A stretch of DNA of 32,190 bases from JBECKX01 sp964468475 (GTDB lineage: Bacteria; Zixibacteria; MSB-5A5; CAIYYT01), in contig CAYXUL010000033.1 of assembly GCA_964468475.1 (NCBI GenBank), positions 1 through 32,190 of the forward strand, in the 5' to 3' direction. Position numbers and translations under genes: made by a program. Below, piece after piece: positions 1 to 7,330 of this stretch (positions are counted from its first letter, which is position 1; the number at the start of each line of letters is the position of its first letter). The notes under the pieces were generated by a model. It ran no database searches and was not told where the DNA came from. It saw nothing but the letters and a program-made list of their open reading frames with translations.

Positions 1-25
1 TTCTCGCGAGCGTCGGCTTACCATT

Positions 26-108
26 GTGCGCGGTCCCGATTCATCGGGATCCTCGCCTGCCGCGTTATTCGCCGCCAGACGTGGACCCGCCTCGGCGGGG
101 CGGCCACG
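26..108 (+). repeat. Intergenic repeat family 1, copy A (with inserted hairpins)
   Basis: Conserved blocks are GTGCGCGG (26-33), TCCTCGCCTGCCGCG (50-64) and GCCGCCAGACG (71-81). The same blocks occur in the same order at 31933-31988 and, inverted, at 19223-19280. In this copy a 7-bp-arm hairpin (TCCCGAT, TC loop, ATCGGGA; 34-49) stands where the other copies have CAGTCG. A second hairpin (86-99) sits inside a CGTGG/CCACG outer stem (80-84 with 104-108). Confidence 0.75.
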
Positions 109-121
109 TAAAGTCCTCAAT

Positions 122-213
122 CACGCTTCATCAGTGCGTACCGAATTCCCCTCTCGTAAGAGGGGTGGCCCCGACAAGTCGGGGCCGGGGTGTGTATGTT
201 GATACATCACACC
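122..213 (+). repeat. Intergenic repeat family 2, unit 1
   Basis: This unit aligns with 461-569. The shared framework is a TTCATC-containing arm, GCGTACC, AATTCCCCTCTCGTAAGAGG (a hairpin at 148-165), GGTGG, then GGGGTGTGTA and CATCACACC at the end. Between GGTGG and GGGGTGTG this unit carries its own hairpin, a 9-bp stem at 167-186 with an AA loop. Confidence 0.75.
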
Positions 214-230
214 GCCTCAGATTTTTCATT

Positions 231-252
231 CCCACCCGTTGGGTGGGGTACC
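231..252 (+). repeat. Palindromic repeat family 3 (CCCACCC-GTT-GGGTGGG plus GGTACC)
   Basis: A perfect inverted repeat (231-237 with 241-247, loop GTT) is followed by GGTACC. The identical 22-base sequence occurs inverted at 31999-32020 and 32102-32123, about 31.7 kb away. A variant with different arms lies at 350-372. Confidence 0.8.
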
Positions 253-349
253 TAATCCCGCTCACGCCTCCGGCGCGGCGTCAGACAAGAATGTCTGACC
301 TCCTACGCTCCCTTCGCCCTTTCGAGGAAGAAAGGTTGGGGATGTGTTG

Positions 350-372
350 CCCACCGCAAGCGGTGGGGTACC
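350..372 (+). repeat. Palindromic repeat family 3, arm variant
   Basis: CCCACCGC (350-357), AA, GCGGTGGG (360-367), then GTACC. It keeps the CCCACC...GGTGGGGTACC frame of family 3, but the inner arm and loop differ. The pairing is preserved. Confidence 0.65.
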
Positions 373-460
373 CATGGCCGAATGAATTCGGCCCTACTGG
401 ATTCCGGTTTTCACCGGAATAACACGCTTATTATCTCTGAGCGTCCAATGATTTACCTAT

Positions 461-569
461 CGCGCCTCATCGGCGCGTACCAATTCCCCTCTCGTAAGAG
501 GGGTGGATTCCGATCACTCCGCGAAGCGGAGTGTCGGAAAACGGGGTGTGTAGGTCAGCCCATCACACC
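461..569 (+). repeat. Intergenic repeat family 2, unit 2
   Basis: Same framework as 122-213: CGCGCC-TCATC-GGCGCG stem (461-477), GTACC, the identical 18-base hairpin at 486-503, GGTGG, and terminal GGGGTGTGTA plus CATCACACC. The variable interior differs from unit 1. Here it is an 8-bp stem (CACTCCGC at 515-522 with GCGGAGTG at 526-533) flanked by TTCCGA/TCGGAA. The unit ends 10 bases before the gyrB stop codon. Confidence 0.75.
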
Positions 570-578
570 ACCGTGATC

Positions 579-2540
579 TTACACATCCAAATTCTTCACG
601 TACTTCGCGTTTTCCTCGATGAACTGGCGGCGCGATTCGACTGCGTCACCCATCAACATCGTGAACACATGATCGGCAGCGGCGGCATCCTCCAGCGTCA
701 CTTTAAGCATTGTGCGCGTCTCGGTATCCATCGTCGTGTTCCACAACTGGTCTGGATTCATTTCGCCGAGACCTTTGTAGCGCTGGATGCTCACGCCTTT
801 GCGCCCCGACTGCTCCAGCAGGCGGTCGCGTTCGTCATCGGAGTAGGCATAAGTCTCTTTGCGTCCCTGCTTGATTCTGTACAACGGCGGCTGGGCAATA
901 AACACGTGTCCTTGCTCCACCAGCTCACGCATGTGACGGAAGAAAAACGTCAGCAACAGCGTCTTGATGTGCGAGCCGTCGATGTCGGCATCAGTCATGA
1001 TGATTACCTTATGGTAACGCAGCTTGCTCAGGTCGAATTCATCTCGCCCGATGCCCGTGCCGAGTGCCGTGATGATCGACTTGACCTCTTCATTGGAGAG
1101 CACCTTATCGAGGCGCGCTTTCTCGACGTTGATGATCTTGCCGCGGATCGGCAGAATCGCCTGGAAACGCCGATCGCGTCCCTGTTTGGCCGAGCCTCCC
1201 GCCGAATCACCCTCGACAATGAATATCTCCGAGTGCTCCGGATCACGTGAGGAACAGTCGGCCAGCTTGCCGGGGAGTCGTCCCGAATCGAGCGCGGTCT
1301 TGCGCCGCGCCAGTTCCTTGGCTTTGCGGGCCGCGGTACGGGTGAACGCCGCACCCAGTCCCTTGTCGGCGATCTTCTTGCCGTCGGTGGGGTTTTCTTC
1401 CAGCCAGTCGGAAAAGGCCTCTCCGAAGACGCTCTCGACGATGCCTTTGACCTCGGAATTACCCAGCTTGGTCTTGGTTTGACCCTCGAACTGCGGATCT
1501 GGCACCTTGACACTCACCACCGCCGTCAGCCCTTCACGGGTATCCTCACCTGTCAACGAGGTTATCGCATCCTTGCCACTCTTGAAGAGATTGTTCTTCG
1601 ACATGTAGTTGTTGATGGTACGGGTCAGGGCGGCCTTGAAACCGATCAGGTGCGTGCCACCCTCGATGGTGTTGATGTTGTTCACAAAGGAGAAAATATT
1701 CTCGTTGTAGGTGTCGTTGTATTGCAGCGCGACCTCGACCTGGACGTTATCGCGCTCCTTTTCGACATAGAATTTCTTGCGGTGAACGGAGGTTTTGTTC
1801 TCGTTGAGATAGTCGACAAAAGCAGTGATGCCGCCCTTGTAAAAGAACGACTCAGCCTTCTCACTGCGCTCGTCTTTTACATCAATCTTCAGGCCCTTGT
1901 TCAGAAACGCCAGCTCGCGCATGCGGCCGGAGAGCACGTCAAAAGAGAACTCCGTCTTCGGAAAGATCTCCTTGTCGGGCTTGAAGTGCGTCCTGGTACC
2001 GGAACGCTTCGCGTTACCGATCACTTTCATATCGGCTTTGGGATTGCCGCGCCCATACTCCTGGAAGTACTTCTCGCCGTCGCGGACAACCTCGACCTTG
2101 CACCACTCCGAGAGCGCATTGACCACGCTCACGCCCACGCCGTGCAAGCCGCCCGAGACTTTGTAAGAATCATGGCTGAACTTGCCGCCGGCGTGCAGTA
2201 CGGTCATCACGACTTCCAGAGCCGGCCGCTTTTGGGTAGGGTGCATATCGACCGGAATGCCGCGGCCGTTATCTTCAACGATGATCGTATTCTCTTTGGT
2301 GATCGTAACCTTGATGTTGTCGCAGTAGCCGGCAAGCGCCTCGTCAACCGAGTTATCGACGACTTCATATACCAGGTGATGAAGTCCGCGAGAACCGGTG
2401 TCGCCGATATACATTGCAGGACGCTTCCGCACCGCCTCCAGGCCTTTCAGGACCTGAATGGTCTTGGCGTCGTAGCCGCCGTTACCTTTCTTGCTATCTT
2501 TCACTTTGTCCTTTACATCCACTGAATCGATTTCCGCCAT
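579..2540 (-). CDS. gyrB: DNA gyrase subunit B
   Basis: ATPase subunit of type IIA topoisomerase, which with GyrA introduces negative supercoils using ATP. The 653-residue product has the short form typical of most bacteria outside the gamma-proteobacterial long-insert type. An N-terminal GHKL ATPase domain (about residues 25-215) shows the VDEALAG and DNGRGIPVDMH motifs and a glycine-rich GGLHGVGVSVVNALS lid. The transducer domain follows, then a TOPRIM domain (about 435-555) with EGDSAGG, LPIRGKIINVEKA and the metal-binding DADIDGSHI. The C-terminal QRYKGLGEMN motif is present. The ATG is preceded by GAGGAA. It lies 31 bases downstream of the DUF721 gene, and with recF forms a same-strand recF-DUF721-gyrB set. 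GyrB rather than ParE is favoured by this recF neighbourhood and by the sequence style. Function is certain at the family level. Confidence 0.98.
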   Translation of the reverse strand: MAEIDSVDVKDKVKDSKKGNGGYDAKTIQVLKGLEAVRKRPAMYIGDTGSRGLHHLVYEVVDNSVDEALAGYCDNIKVTITKENTIIVEDNGRGIPVDMHPTQKRPALEVVMTVLHAGGKFSHDSYKVSGGLHGVGVSVVNALSEWCKVEVVRDGEKYFQEYGRGNPKADMKVIGNAKRSGTRTHFKPDKEIFPKTEFSFDVLSGRMRELAFLNKGLKIDVKDERSEKAESFFYKGGITAFVDYLNENKTSVHRKKFYVEKERDNVQVEVALQYNDTYNENIFSFVNNINTIEGGTHLIGFKAALTRTINNYMSKNNLFKSGKDAITSLTGEDTREGLTAVVSVKVPDPQFEGQTKTKLGNSEVKGIVESVFGEAFSDWLEENPTDGKKIADKGLGAAFTRTAARKAKELARRKTALDSGRLPGKLADCSSRDPEHSEIFIVEGDSAGGSAKQGRDRRFQAILPIRGKIINVEKARLDKVLSNEEVKSIITALGTGIGRDEFDLSKLRYHKVIIMTDADIDGSHIKTLLLTFFFRHMRELVEQGHVFIAQPPLYRIKQGRKETYAYSDDERDRLLEQSGRKGVSIQRYKGLGEMNPDQLWNTTMDTETRTMLKVTLEDAAAADHVFTMLMGDAVESRRQFIEENAKYVKNLDV

Positions 2541-2571
2541 GGGTTCCTCAATCTATCCCGGCTAAGTTGTC

Positions 2572-2871
2572 CTAACTAAAGTGAATATCCTTGACGACCA
2601 ACTCGCCGCAGGCGGCATTGAGTTTGTCGATCATCTCCTGTCGTGTCAGGTTGAGTTCCTGCCGCCAGACGGCAGAGGAAACCTTGACCCGCAGGATTCC
2701 CTTGTTGATGCTGATCGCCCTGGCCTTCTCAGCGATCTTGGCCCCCACGATCTCAGGGAAAAGCCGCACAACGTCGGCCTCCCGGAGCCGCTCGTTAAGT
2801 CCCAGACCCGACAGGGTGCGCGACAAGACATCGCTGATTTTCTCTGCTCTGCGGACACGGGACTTACTCAT
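2572..2871 (-). CDS. DUF721/DciA-like protein
   Basis: A 99-residue protein of the DUF721 family, which includes DciA, the loader or operator of replicative helicase in bacteria lacking DnaC. The sequence shows a basic N terminus, then a helical segment with LNERLREADVVRLFPEIVG and the family-typical IL-V-V-SS-W-EL pattern (GILRVKVSSAVWRQELNLTR), where the tryptophan-containing stretch is most conserved. It sits between recF and gyrB, a classic location for this family in many phyla, which supports a replication role. The start ATG has an upstream AAGG at about 7-base spacing. Helicase loading is inferred from family members and was not tested here. Confidence 0.88.
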   Translation of the reverse strand: MSKSRVRRAEKISDVLSRTLSGLGLNERLREADVVRLFPEIVGAKIAEKARAISINKGILRVKVSSAVWRQELNLTRQEMIDKLNAACGELVVKDIHFS

Positions 2872-2883
2872 AACAAGACCTTA

Positions 2884-2913
2884 TATATACGAAATTTTAA
2901 ACGTTTTCGCCAA
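2884..2913 (-). promoter_or_regulatory. Possible sigma-70-type promoter for DUF721-gyrB
   Basis: In the 146-base gap between recF and the DUF721 gene, the minus strand reads TTGGCG (2913-2908), 18 bases, then TATATA (2889-2884). The match is modest. An A/T-rich stretch between the elements and the otherwise unexplained gap support a promoter here. Confidence 0.3.
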
Positions 2914-3017
2914 GGCAAATGTCGGAGAATGTGAGCTTTTTCGTCGCTATAACCGGCAGTGTCACAATGACTTATGAAAGTAGTACTTTACAGTCGATGT
3001 TGTTGAATCCTCAGCAA

Positions 3018-4121
3018 TTACTCAACTATATTTCCGGCGCTGATTTTGATCTCGGCCTTTATTGAAGCGGTCTTAAGCAGATCTTCCGGGCGTGCGCTGG
3101 TGAGAAAAACCTGCCCCAGTTGCGGCAGGGTCTTCATCAGGGCCGCAAGTCTGCCGGCGTCGAGATCGCTGGCCAGTTCATCAAGTAGCAGTATCGGGGT
3201 ATCCTCCAGGGATTCGCTCAGGTAGTTGTAAATCGTAAACTTGATTGCCAGTGCCGCCGATTTCGCCTCTCCCTGTGAGGCGTACCCGCGTGTAGGATTT
3301 CCGTTAAGCAGGATAATCAGATCATCGCGGTGCGGACCCGCCGAAGTCGAGCCGAAGTAAATATCGCGGCGGCGCACCTCCTTTAGCCGGGCAGCGAACG
3401 CCTCGGCTGAACCGGGTTGCTCCTTGATGGAGGTATCAAGTTGCCAGCTAAGTGTGCTGTCACCACCTTCAATAGTGCGATAGAAACTGCTGAGATTCTC
3501 GCGGGCGGCAGAGACCATTTCAATCCGGCGGGTATTAATTCTGGCGCCAACTTCAGCAAGCTGCAGATCCCAAACTTCGAGCATGTCAAGTTGTGAATGC
3601 TCCTCCTCGCCGATTTCAAAATCCTTCAGCAGGGCGTTACGCTGCGCCATGATTTTGTTGTACTGAATAAGATCAGCGAGGTAGCGCCTGTCAGCCTGCG
3701 AGATGTAGAGATCGAGCAGGCGCCGACGAGTTGACGGAGGGCCATAGATCAATTCGGTATCCTCGGGCACGAAACTGACGGCGTGGAAATAGTCGAATAA
3801 ATCAGCGATGCGGCTGAGCTTGACCCCATCCACTTTGATTTGGCGCTTTTGACCCTTTCCCCAGGCCAGTTCGACCTGCGCCTCGGCGCCGTTGACCTGA
3901 CCATGCACTTCGATGCGAGCGATCTCGGCGCCGTTTCGCAGGAGGATGTCGTCCGAGACTCCCCTGAAGCTCTTGGCGGTGCAGGCGTAGAAGATCGCCT
4001 CTAAGATGGATGTCTTTCCCGAACCGTTGGGGCCGCCGATCAGGTTGACCGATTGATGCGGCGCGAATTCGAGTTTCTCGATGTTGCGAAAATCGGTGAT
4101 TTTGACATGCGTCAGATGCAT
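3018..4121 (-). CDS. recF: DNA replication and repair protein RecF
   Basis: SMC-like ATPase of the RecFOR pathway that helps load RecA at gapped DNA. The 367-residue length is normal. Visible motifs are Walker A GGPNGSGKTS (about residue 29-38), a central coiled/helical region, SAGPHRDDL (about 264-272), the ABC signature-like region GYASQGEAKSAALA (about 280-293) and Walker B with D-loop PILLLDELASDLDAGR (about 309-324). It heads the recF-DUF721-gyrB set. In many genomes dnaN lies directly upstream, but here a divergent secreted-protein gene does. No convincing Shine-Dalgarno precedes the ATG. Identity is firm. Confidence 0.97.
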   Translation of the reverse strand: MHLTHVKITDFRNIEKLEFAPHQSVNLIGGPNGSGKTSILEAIFYACTAKSFRGVSDDILLRNGAEIARIEVHGQVNGAEAQVELAWGKGQKRQIKVDGVKLSRIADLFDYFHAVSFVPEDTELIYGPPSTRRRLLDLYISQADRRYLADLIQYNKIMAQRNALLKDFEIGEEEHSQLDMLEVWDLQLAEVGARINTRRIEMVSAARENLSSFYRTIEGGDSTLSWQLDTSIKEQPGSAEAFAARLKEVRRRDIYFGSTSAGPHRDDLIILLNGNPTRGYASQGEAKSAALAIKFTIYNYLSESLEDTPILLLDELASDLDAGRLAALMKTLPQLGQVFLTSARPEDLLKTASIKAEIKISAGNIVE

Positions 4122-4234
4122 ATCAGGATATTAAGAAGTTTGAAAGGGGCTTGGCAATCACCTAGTTCAGGTCAATCTGACCACGAACCGGCTGCCGGCT
4201 GTTGCGTCAATATGCCGCGACCCATACAAGTTAG

Positions 4235-4264
4235 TTGACAAGATGGAGCCGCAAATACTATATT
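4235..4264 (+). promoter_or_regulatory. Sigma-70-type promoter for the secreted protein gene
   Basis: A perfect -35 hexamer TTGACA (4235-4240) is followed by an 18-base spacer and TATATT (4259-4264). This would leave a leader of about 110 bases ahead of the ATG at 4381, which has an ideal AGGAGG at 4367-4372. Confidence 0.55.
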
Positions 4265-4380
4265 AAGCTGCAATTGCTCTCCTCCAGAAAGCGACCACTT
4301 AGCCTATCAGCCTGAGCCTTCAGCGCCGGCCAGCAATTGTCCGAAATTCTTTTCCATATTCAAATCAGGAGGTAAGATCG

Positions 4381-5301
4381 ATGCGTACCACGGCTTTTCT
4401 GATGGGCGTCTTGTTACTGACGCTCTTTACTGCCCAGGCCTTTGGCGCCGTACCCCACACTGTGTCATATCAGGGTCGGCTGACCGACTCGGGAGACAAC
4501 CCGGTGGCGGATGGCGATTATCAACTAAGGTTTCGAATCTACGACGAGGCTTCGGGCGGAGCTTCTCCCCTGTGGGACAGCGGTCCGCGCAATGTCTCTG
4601 TGGCTGATGGTCTTTTCAATTACAGCCTGGGCGACTCGGTTGATTTGCCGGATGGGCTGTTTGCCGACAATGCGGATCTGTGGCTGGGGGTTACCGTCGG
4701 AGGAGACTCGGAAATCTCGCCGCGCACGAAACTGGACGCCAGTGGCTGGGCTATGCATGCCGAGACAGCCGAAACAAGTCCCGGTGTAACCCAGTATCTC
4801 GACAATTCCTCTGTTGCTCTCACAAATGGATTCTCGACTCTCGTAGCTGTCGACACCATCACCGTCCCCGCAGCGGGTTACGTTCTGGCCCAGGCCACGG
4901 CAAACGTTTCATGTTTTTATGCCTCTGGGACCGATGCAGGCATGATACTGGAATTCAGAGATGAGACCGTAACCCATCTAGGTGACCAGGAACACTTCTG
5001 GGTAATCAACAGTGGGATGCCGGCCGGCGATCACGAGATAACAATGCACATCCACCGAATCTTTACGGTCGATGCCGGGTCACACGAATTCAATCTGGTC
5101 GGGGCTGATTTTATTGACGCAGGCAATGCCTTCAATGTCAGCCGAACTGTCATGACCCTGACATACATTCCGCAGTCATTTGGCGAAGTGGCCACCGCGG
5201 GGATACCTGCTTTCAGCAAGGGCAAACCCAGGACAATTGCGTTGTCAGCTGCCGAATTGACAGCTCTGCGTAACCGCTCTCTTCCTGATAAGGAAGAGTA
5301 G
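4381..5301 (+). CDS. Secreted protein with 'SYQGRLTDSG' N-terminal domain
   Basis: A 306-residue exported protein of unknown function. Residues 1-22 form a clear signal peptide (hydrophobic core FLMGVLLLTLFTAQAFGA, cleavage probably after an Ala near 22). Residues 25-135 match a beta-rich pattern I recall from many secreted proteins of FCB-group and related bacteria: VSYQGRLTDSGDNPVADGDYQ, FRIYDEASGG, DGLFNYSLG, LWLGVTVGGDSEISPR. This is usually an N-terminal domain on surface or trimeric-fibre-like proteins. The C-terminal 170 residues (SVALTNGFSTLVAVDTITVPAAG...) look like a beta-sandwich. No sorting domain is evident at the C terminus. It has its own promoter and an excellent ribosome binding site (AGGAGG, 8-base spacing), so it is probably well expressed. 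It is divergent from recF, with no operon partner. Confidence 0.8.
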   Translation: MRTTAFLMGVLLLTLFTAQAFGAVPHTVSYQGRLTDSGDNPVADGDYQLRFRIYDEASGGASPLWDSGPRNVSVADGLFNYSLGDSVDLPDGLFADNADLWLGVTVGGDSEISPRTKLDASGWAMHAETAETSPGVTQYLDNSSVALTNGFSTLVAVDTITVPAAGYVLAQATANVSCFYASGTDAGMILEFRDETVTHLGDQEHFWVINSGMPAGDHEITMHIHRIFTVDAGSHEFNLVGADFIDAGNAFNVSRTVMTLTYIPQSFGEVATAGIPAFSKGKPRTIALSAAELTALRNRSLPDKEE

Positions 5302-5319
5302 TAAAGCAAGTGAGTTATT

Positions 5320-5353
5320 CACCCTGGATTTGCCGCGAGTGCGATCCAGGGTG
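5320..5353. terminator. Hairpin between convergent genes, possible bidirectional terminator
   Basis: CACCCTGGAT (5320-5329) pairs perfectly with ATCCAGGGTG (5344-5353) around a 14-base loop. It sits between the convergent genes ending at 5301 and 5427. There is no strong T tract on either side, so termination is plausible but unproven. It might instead be another intergenic palindrome. Confidence 0.4.
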
Positions 5354-5426
5354 ACGCTGGTGTGCGTTAGGTAGACACCGGGATACCACGCGATTGAGGT
5401 GCGGCGGGCGAGCAGGTTGTAGGAGG

Positions 5427-5969
5427 TCAACTGCTCCAGTCGCCATGTTCCTGGCGCATCGATTCGTTGTATTCTTTCGATTTACCCGGCGGGATGCTGA
5501 GGAACTTCCAGTTCTCGCCTACCAGGTTTCTGGCGATCAGCACAATCTGTCCGGTGTGGTAGGCGACATGGGCAAGGTTACGCAGAATCGCGCCTTTCAC
5601 CGGCAACGGCTCGCCGCGAATCGTTATTGTGCGGTCGAGATCATCCGGCTGCAAAGCACGCAGCGAGGTAAAGGCAGTTTCCCAGCCGCCATCCCACTTG
5701 TCCATAACTGAGGCGCGTGTTTCTCCAACGGTGACAAATTCCGACTCACGATCACGATCGCTTTTCTCACCGTCAGAGGTCAAGAAATTGTGCCAGCGTG
5801 AACGGTGATTGCCGCCGAGATGCTTCATCAGCATGCCGATGCTATTGTGGGCTTGATCAAGAGGCTTGAAGAAATCATCATCCGACACCTGAGTTGCCGC
5901 ACGTTCGCATTTGCCTTTGTAAGCTTCATACTGCTTGATAATTTCACCAAGCCAGGTCACCTCTGCCAT
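5427..5969 (-). CDS. DinB-like/DUF1572 family protein
   Basis: A 180-residue helical protein of the DinB/YfiT-like four-helix-bundle superfamily, which includes metal-dependent thiol transferases and many uncharacterised stress-induced members. The pattern is typical: HNSIGMLMKHLGGNHRSRW near residue 45-65 and HVAYHTGQIVLIARNLVG near 130-150 supply the conserved histidines that bind a divalent metal in this fold. The start at 5969 (MAEVTWLGEI) is chosen because it has AAGGAG just upstream; a longer frame to 6038 lacks one. The gene stands alone, divergent from the PAAR operon and convergent with the secreted protein. The substrate is unknown. Confidence 0.85.
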   Translation of the reverse strand: MAEVTWLGEIIKQYEAYKGKCERAATQVSDDDFFKPLDQAHNSIGMLMKHLGGNHRSRWHNFLTSDGEKSDRDRESEFVTVGETRASVMDKWDGGWETAFTSLRALQPDDLDRTITIRGEPLPVKGAILRNLAHVAYHTGQIVLIARNLVGENWKFLSIPPGKSKEYNESMRQEHGDWSS

Positions 5970-6107
5970 CGTCCTCTCCTTGAGACCCTTCATTGTTGCG
6001 TCAAATCTCTGCAGAGAATACGCAGAATCCGCCGTCAACGATTATTCAATCAATCCTGCATTGTCGTTTGCGAAAATTGTGGTAACCGGGTACAGTTTCA
6101 ATCGACA

Positions 6108-6136
6108 TTGACTAATAGAGATCGAGTCGGTATCAT
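6108..6136 (+). promoter_or_regulatory. Sigma-70-type promoter for the PAAR-led operon
   Basis: TTGACT (6108-6113), a 17-base spacer, and TATCAT (6131-6136): 5/6 matches to both consensus hexamers at ideal spacing. The predicted transcript would begin near 6143, about 60 bases before the ATG at 6203. The ATG has GGAAG at 6193-6197. Confidence 0.6.
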
Positions 6137-6202
6137 ACTCGAACTTCGTATGTATCTAGAGACGACTGCGAGAATCTGCGACTTCAATGACTGGAAGATG
6201 CT

Positions 6203-7330
6203 ATGGGTAAACCGGCAGCACGCATGGGGGACATGACCGTTCACGGCGGCTCAATCGTGGCGGGGGCGCCTACCGTATTGATCGGTGGTCAGCCGGCGGC
6301 TCGTCTTACCGACATGCATGTTTGCCCGATGGTGAACCCGGGGGTTCCGCCGCCACCTCATGTCGGTGGGCCAATTATCGGTCCTGGTGTTCCTACGGTC
6401 TTAATCTGCGGTATGCCCGCAGCAACCGTTGGCGACTCTGCCACCTGTGCGGGCCCTCCCGATTCGATTGCCCCGCCGGGATGTCCAACGGTGCTGATCG
6501 GCCCCGGAGGGGGCGGCGGTGCAGGCGCCGGTAGCAGCGGTGACTCAAAAACCAAGGCAGAGAAGGGCGATGCAAGCGACTCGTCGGCATCGGGAGCAGG
6601 TACGAGCCAATCCGACACTTCCTCCGATGACCAGCCGGGGCACTACCTGCACGTAGAGCTGCAGGACCAGGGCGGCAATCCCGTCTTTGGTGTCGGTTAC
6701 GAGCTTGACACGGCTGACCATGAACACAGCGAGGGGGTGGCCTACGGAGTCATCAAATCAGAACTGACAAAGTCGGGTGATTCCACGATTGCGTTAAAGG
6801 CGATTAAGCAGATCAAATGGTCACAGGATGACCTTCATATCGGTGACACGGTGCAAATGCTGGTTGAGACGGCGGGATTCGTCTCCGGCACTCCGGCCAC
6901 GATAGATCTGCTCTTGCGTGACGTCAACAGCGGCGCGAAGAAGGTGCAATCATTTGAGGCCAAGGTGCAGGGTGACAAAATCAGCGTAGACTGGAAGGTC
7001 GAGGTGCCGGATGACCTGATTGAAAAGCAGAAGGAAGCTTTCGAAAAGGGTATTCTGGTGTGCCCTTACTATTTCTTCCGAGTGCAACTGGGCGGCCTGA
7101 CTGCTCGTTCCAAGATGCTTCCCGCCCGCGATGATATCAAGATCGCGCTCAAAGGCTACGATGAAAATCCTCTCGGCGACACGAAATATGAGTTGCGCGC
7201 CTCCGACGGCGAAGTTCGCTCCGGTAAGCTTGACTCCAATGGCGAGGCAGAAGAGAAGGACGTTGCTGCAGGGCTGACCCTGGTCTCCTTCTCCGAAATA
7301 CCAGACGAGGATAATTCCGGTGGCGGGTGA
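6203..7330 (+). CDS. PAAR-repeat protein with C-terminal Ig-like and DG/NG modules
   Basis: A 375-residue protein. Residues 1-105 are PAAR-type repeats, seen as KPAARMGDM-HGG, GQPAARLTDMHVC, GMPAATVGDSATC, with three GxPTVLIG/C turns and His/Cys residues (HVC, PPHVGG, ATC) that can form the zinc site of a spike tip. PAAR proteins cap the VgrG spike of type VI secretion systems or the tip of related contractile injection systems and carry cargo. A glycine-rich stretch (about 102-112) and an acidic/serine linker (about 113-148) lead to a beta-rich C-terminal region. That region includes a YELRASDGEVRSGKLDSNGEA module near residues 325-350, resembling domains often attached to type VI tip proteins. 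The gene opens a four-gene operon and its stop overlaps the next start. No signal peptide is visible, as expected for injection-system components. No VgrG gene is nearby. Confidence 0.88.
   Translation: MGKPAARMGDMTVHGGSIVAGAPTVLIGGQPAARLTDMHVCPMVNPGVPPPPHVGGPIIGPGVPTVLICGMPAATVGDSATCAGPPDSIAPPGCPTVLIGPGGGGGAGAGSSGDSKTKAEKGDASDSSASGAGTSQSDTSSDDQPGHYLHVELQDQGGNPVFGVGYELDTADHEHSEGVAYGVIKSELTKSGDSTIALKAIKQIKWSQDDLHIGDTVQMLVETAGFVSGTPATIDLLLRDVNSGAKKVQSFEAKVQGDKISVDWKVEVPDDLIEKQKEAFEKGILVCPYYFFRVQLGGLTARSKMLPARDDIKIALKGYDENPLGDTKYELRASDGEVRSGKLDSNGEAEEKDVAAGLTLVSFSEIPDEDNSGGG

Larger units (their letters stand above)
1..578. repeat. Gene-free block of clustered imperfect palindromes downstream of gyrB
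   Basis: No credible gene is present. Reading frames here encode low-complexity peptides derived from the repeats. The block contains at least ten short inverted repeats: 34-49, 86-99, 148-165, 167-186, 231-247, 280-299, 350-367, 376-393, 401-420, 461-477, 486-503 and 515-533. Arms are 6-9 bp and loops 2-5 bases. Several belong to families repeated elsewhere in the window and are listed separately. The block lies 3' of gyrB, so one or more hairpins may also end gyrB transcription, but none has a clear T tract. Confidence 0.85.

Noticed and set aside
24..422. A 132-codon plus-strand frame at the window start
   Set aside because: It translates palindromic repeats, has no ribosome binding site and shows no protein-like composition.
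1..578. CRISPR array
   Set aside because: The palindromes differ in sequence, length and spacing; there are no regular repeats with unique spacers and no cas genes.
1479..2525. Long plus-strand frame antisense to gyrB
   Set aside because: Codon shadow of a certain gene, with no start signal; the same holds for frames opposite recF, htrA and the NtrC-type gene.
4122..4380. Replication origin near recF/gyrB
   Set aside because: No DnaA-box cluster or AT-rich unwinding region was visible.
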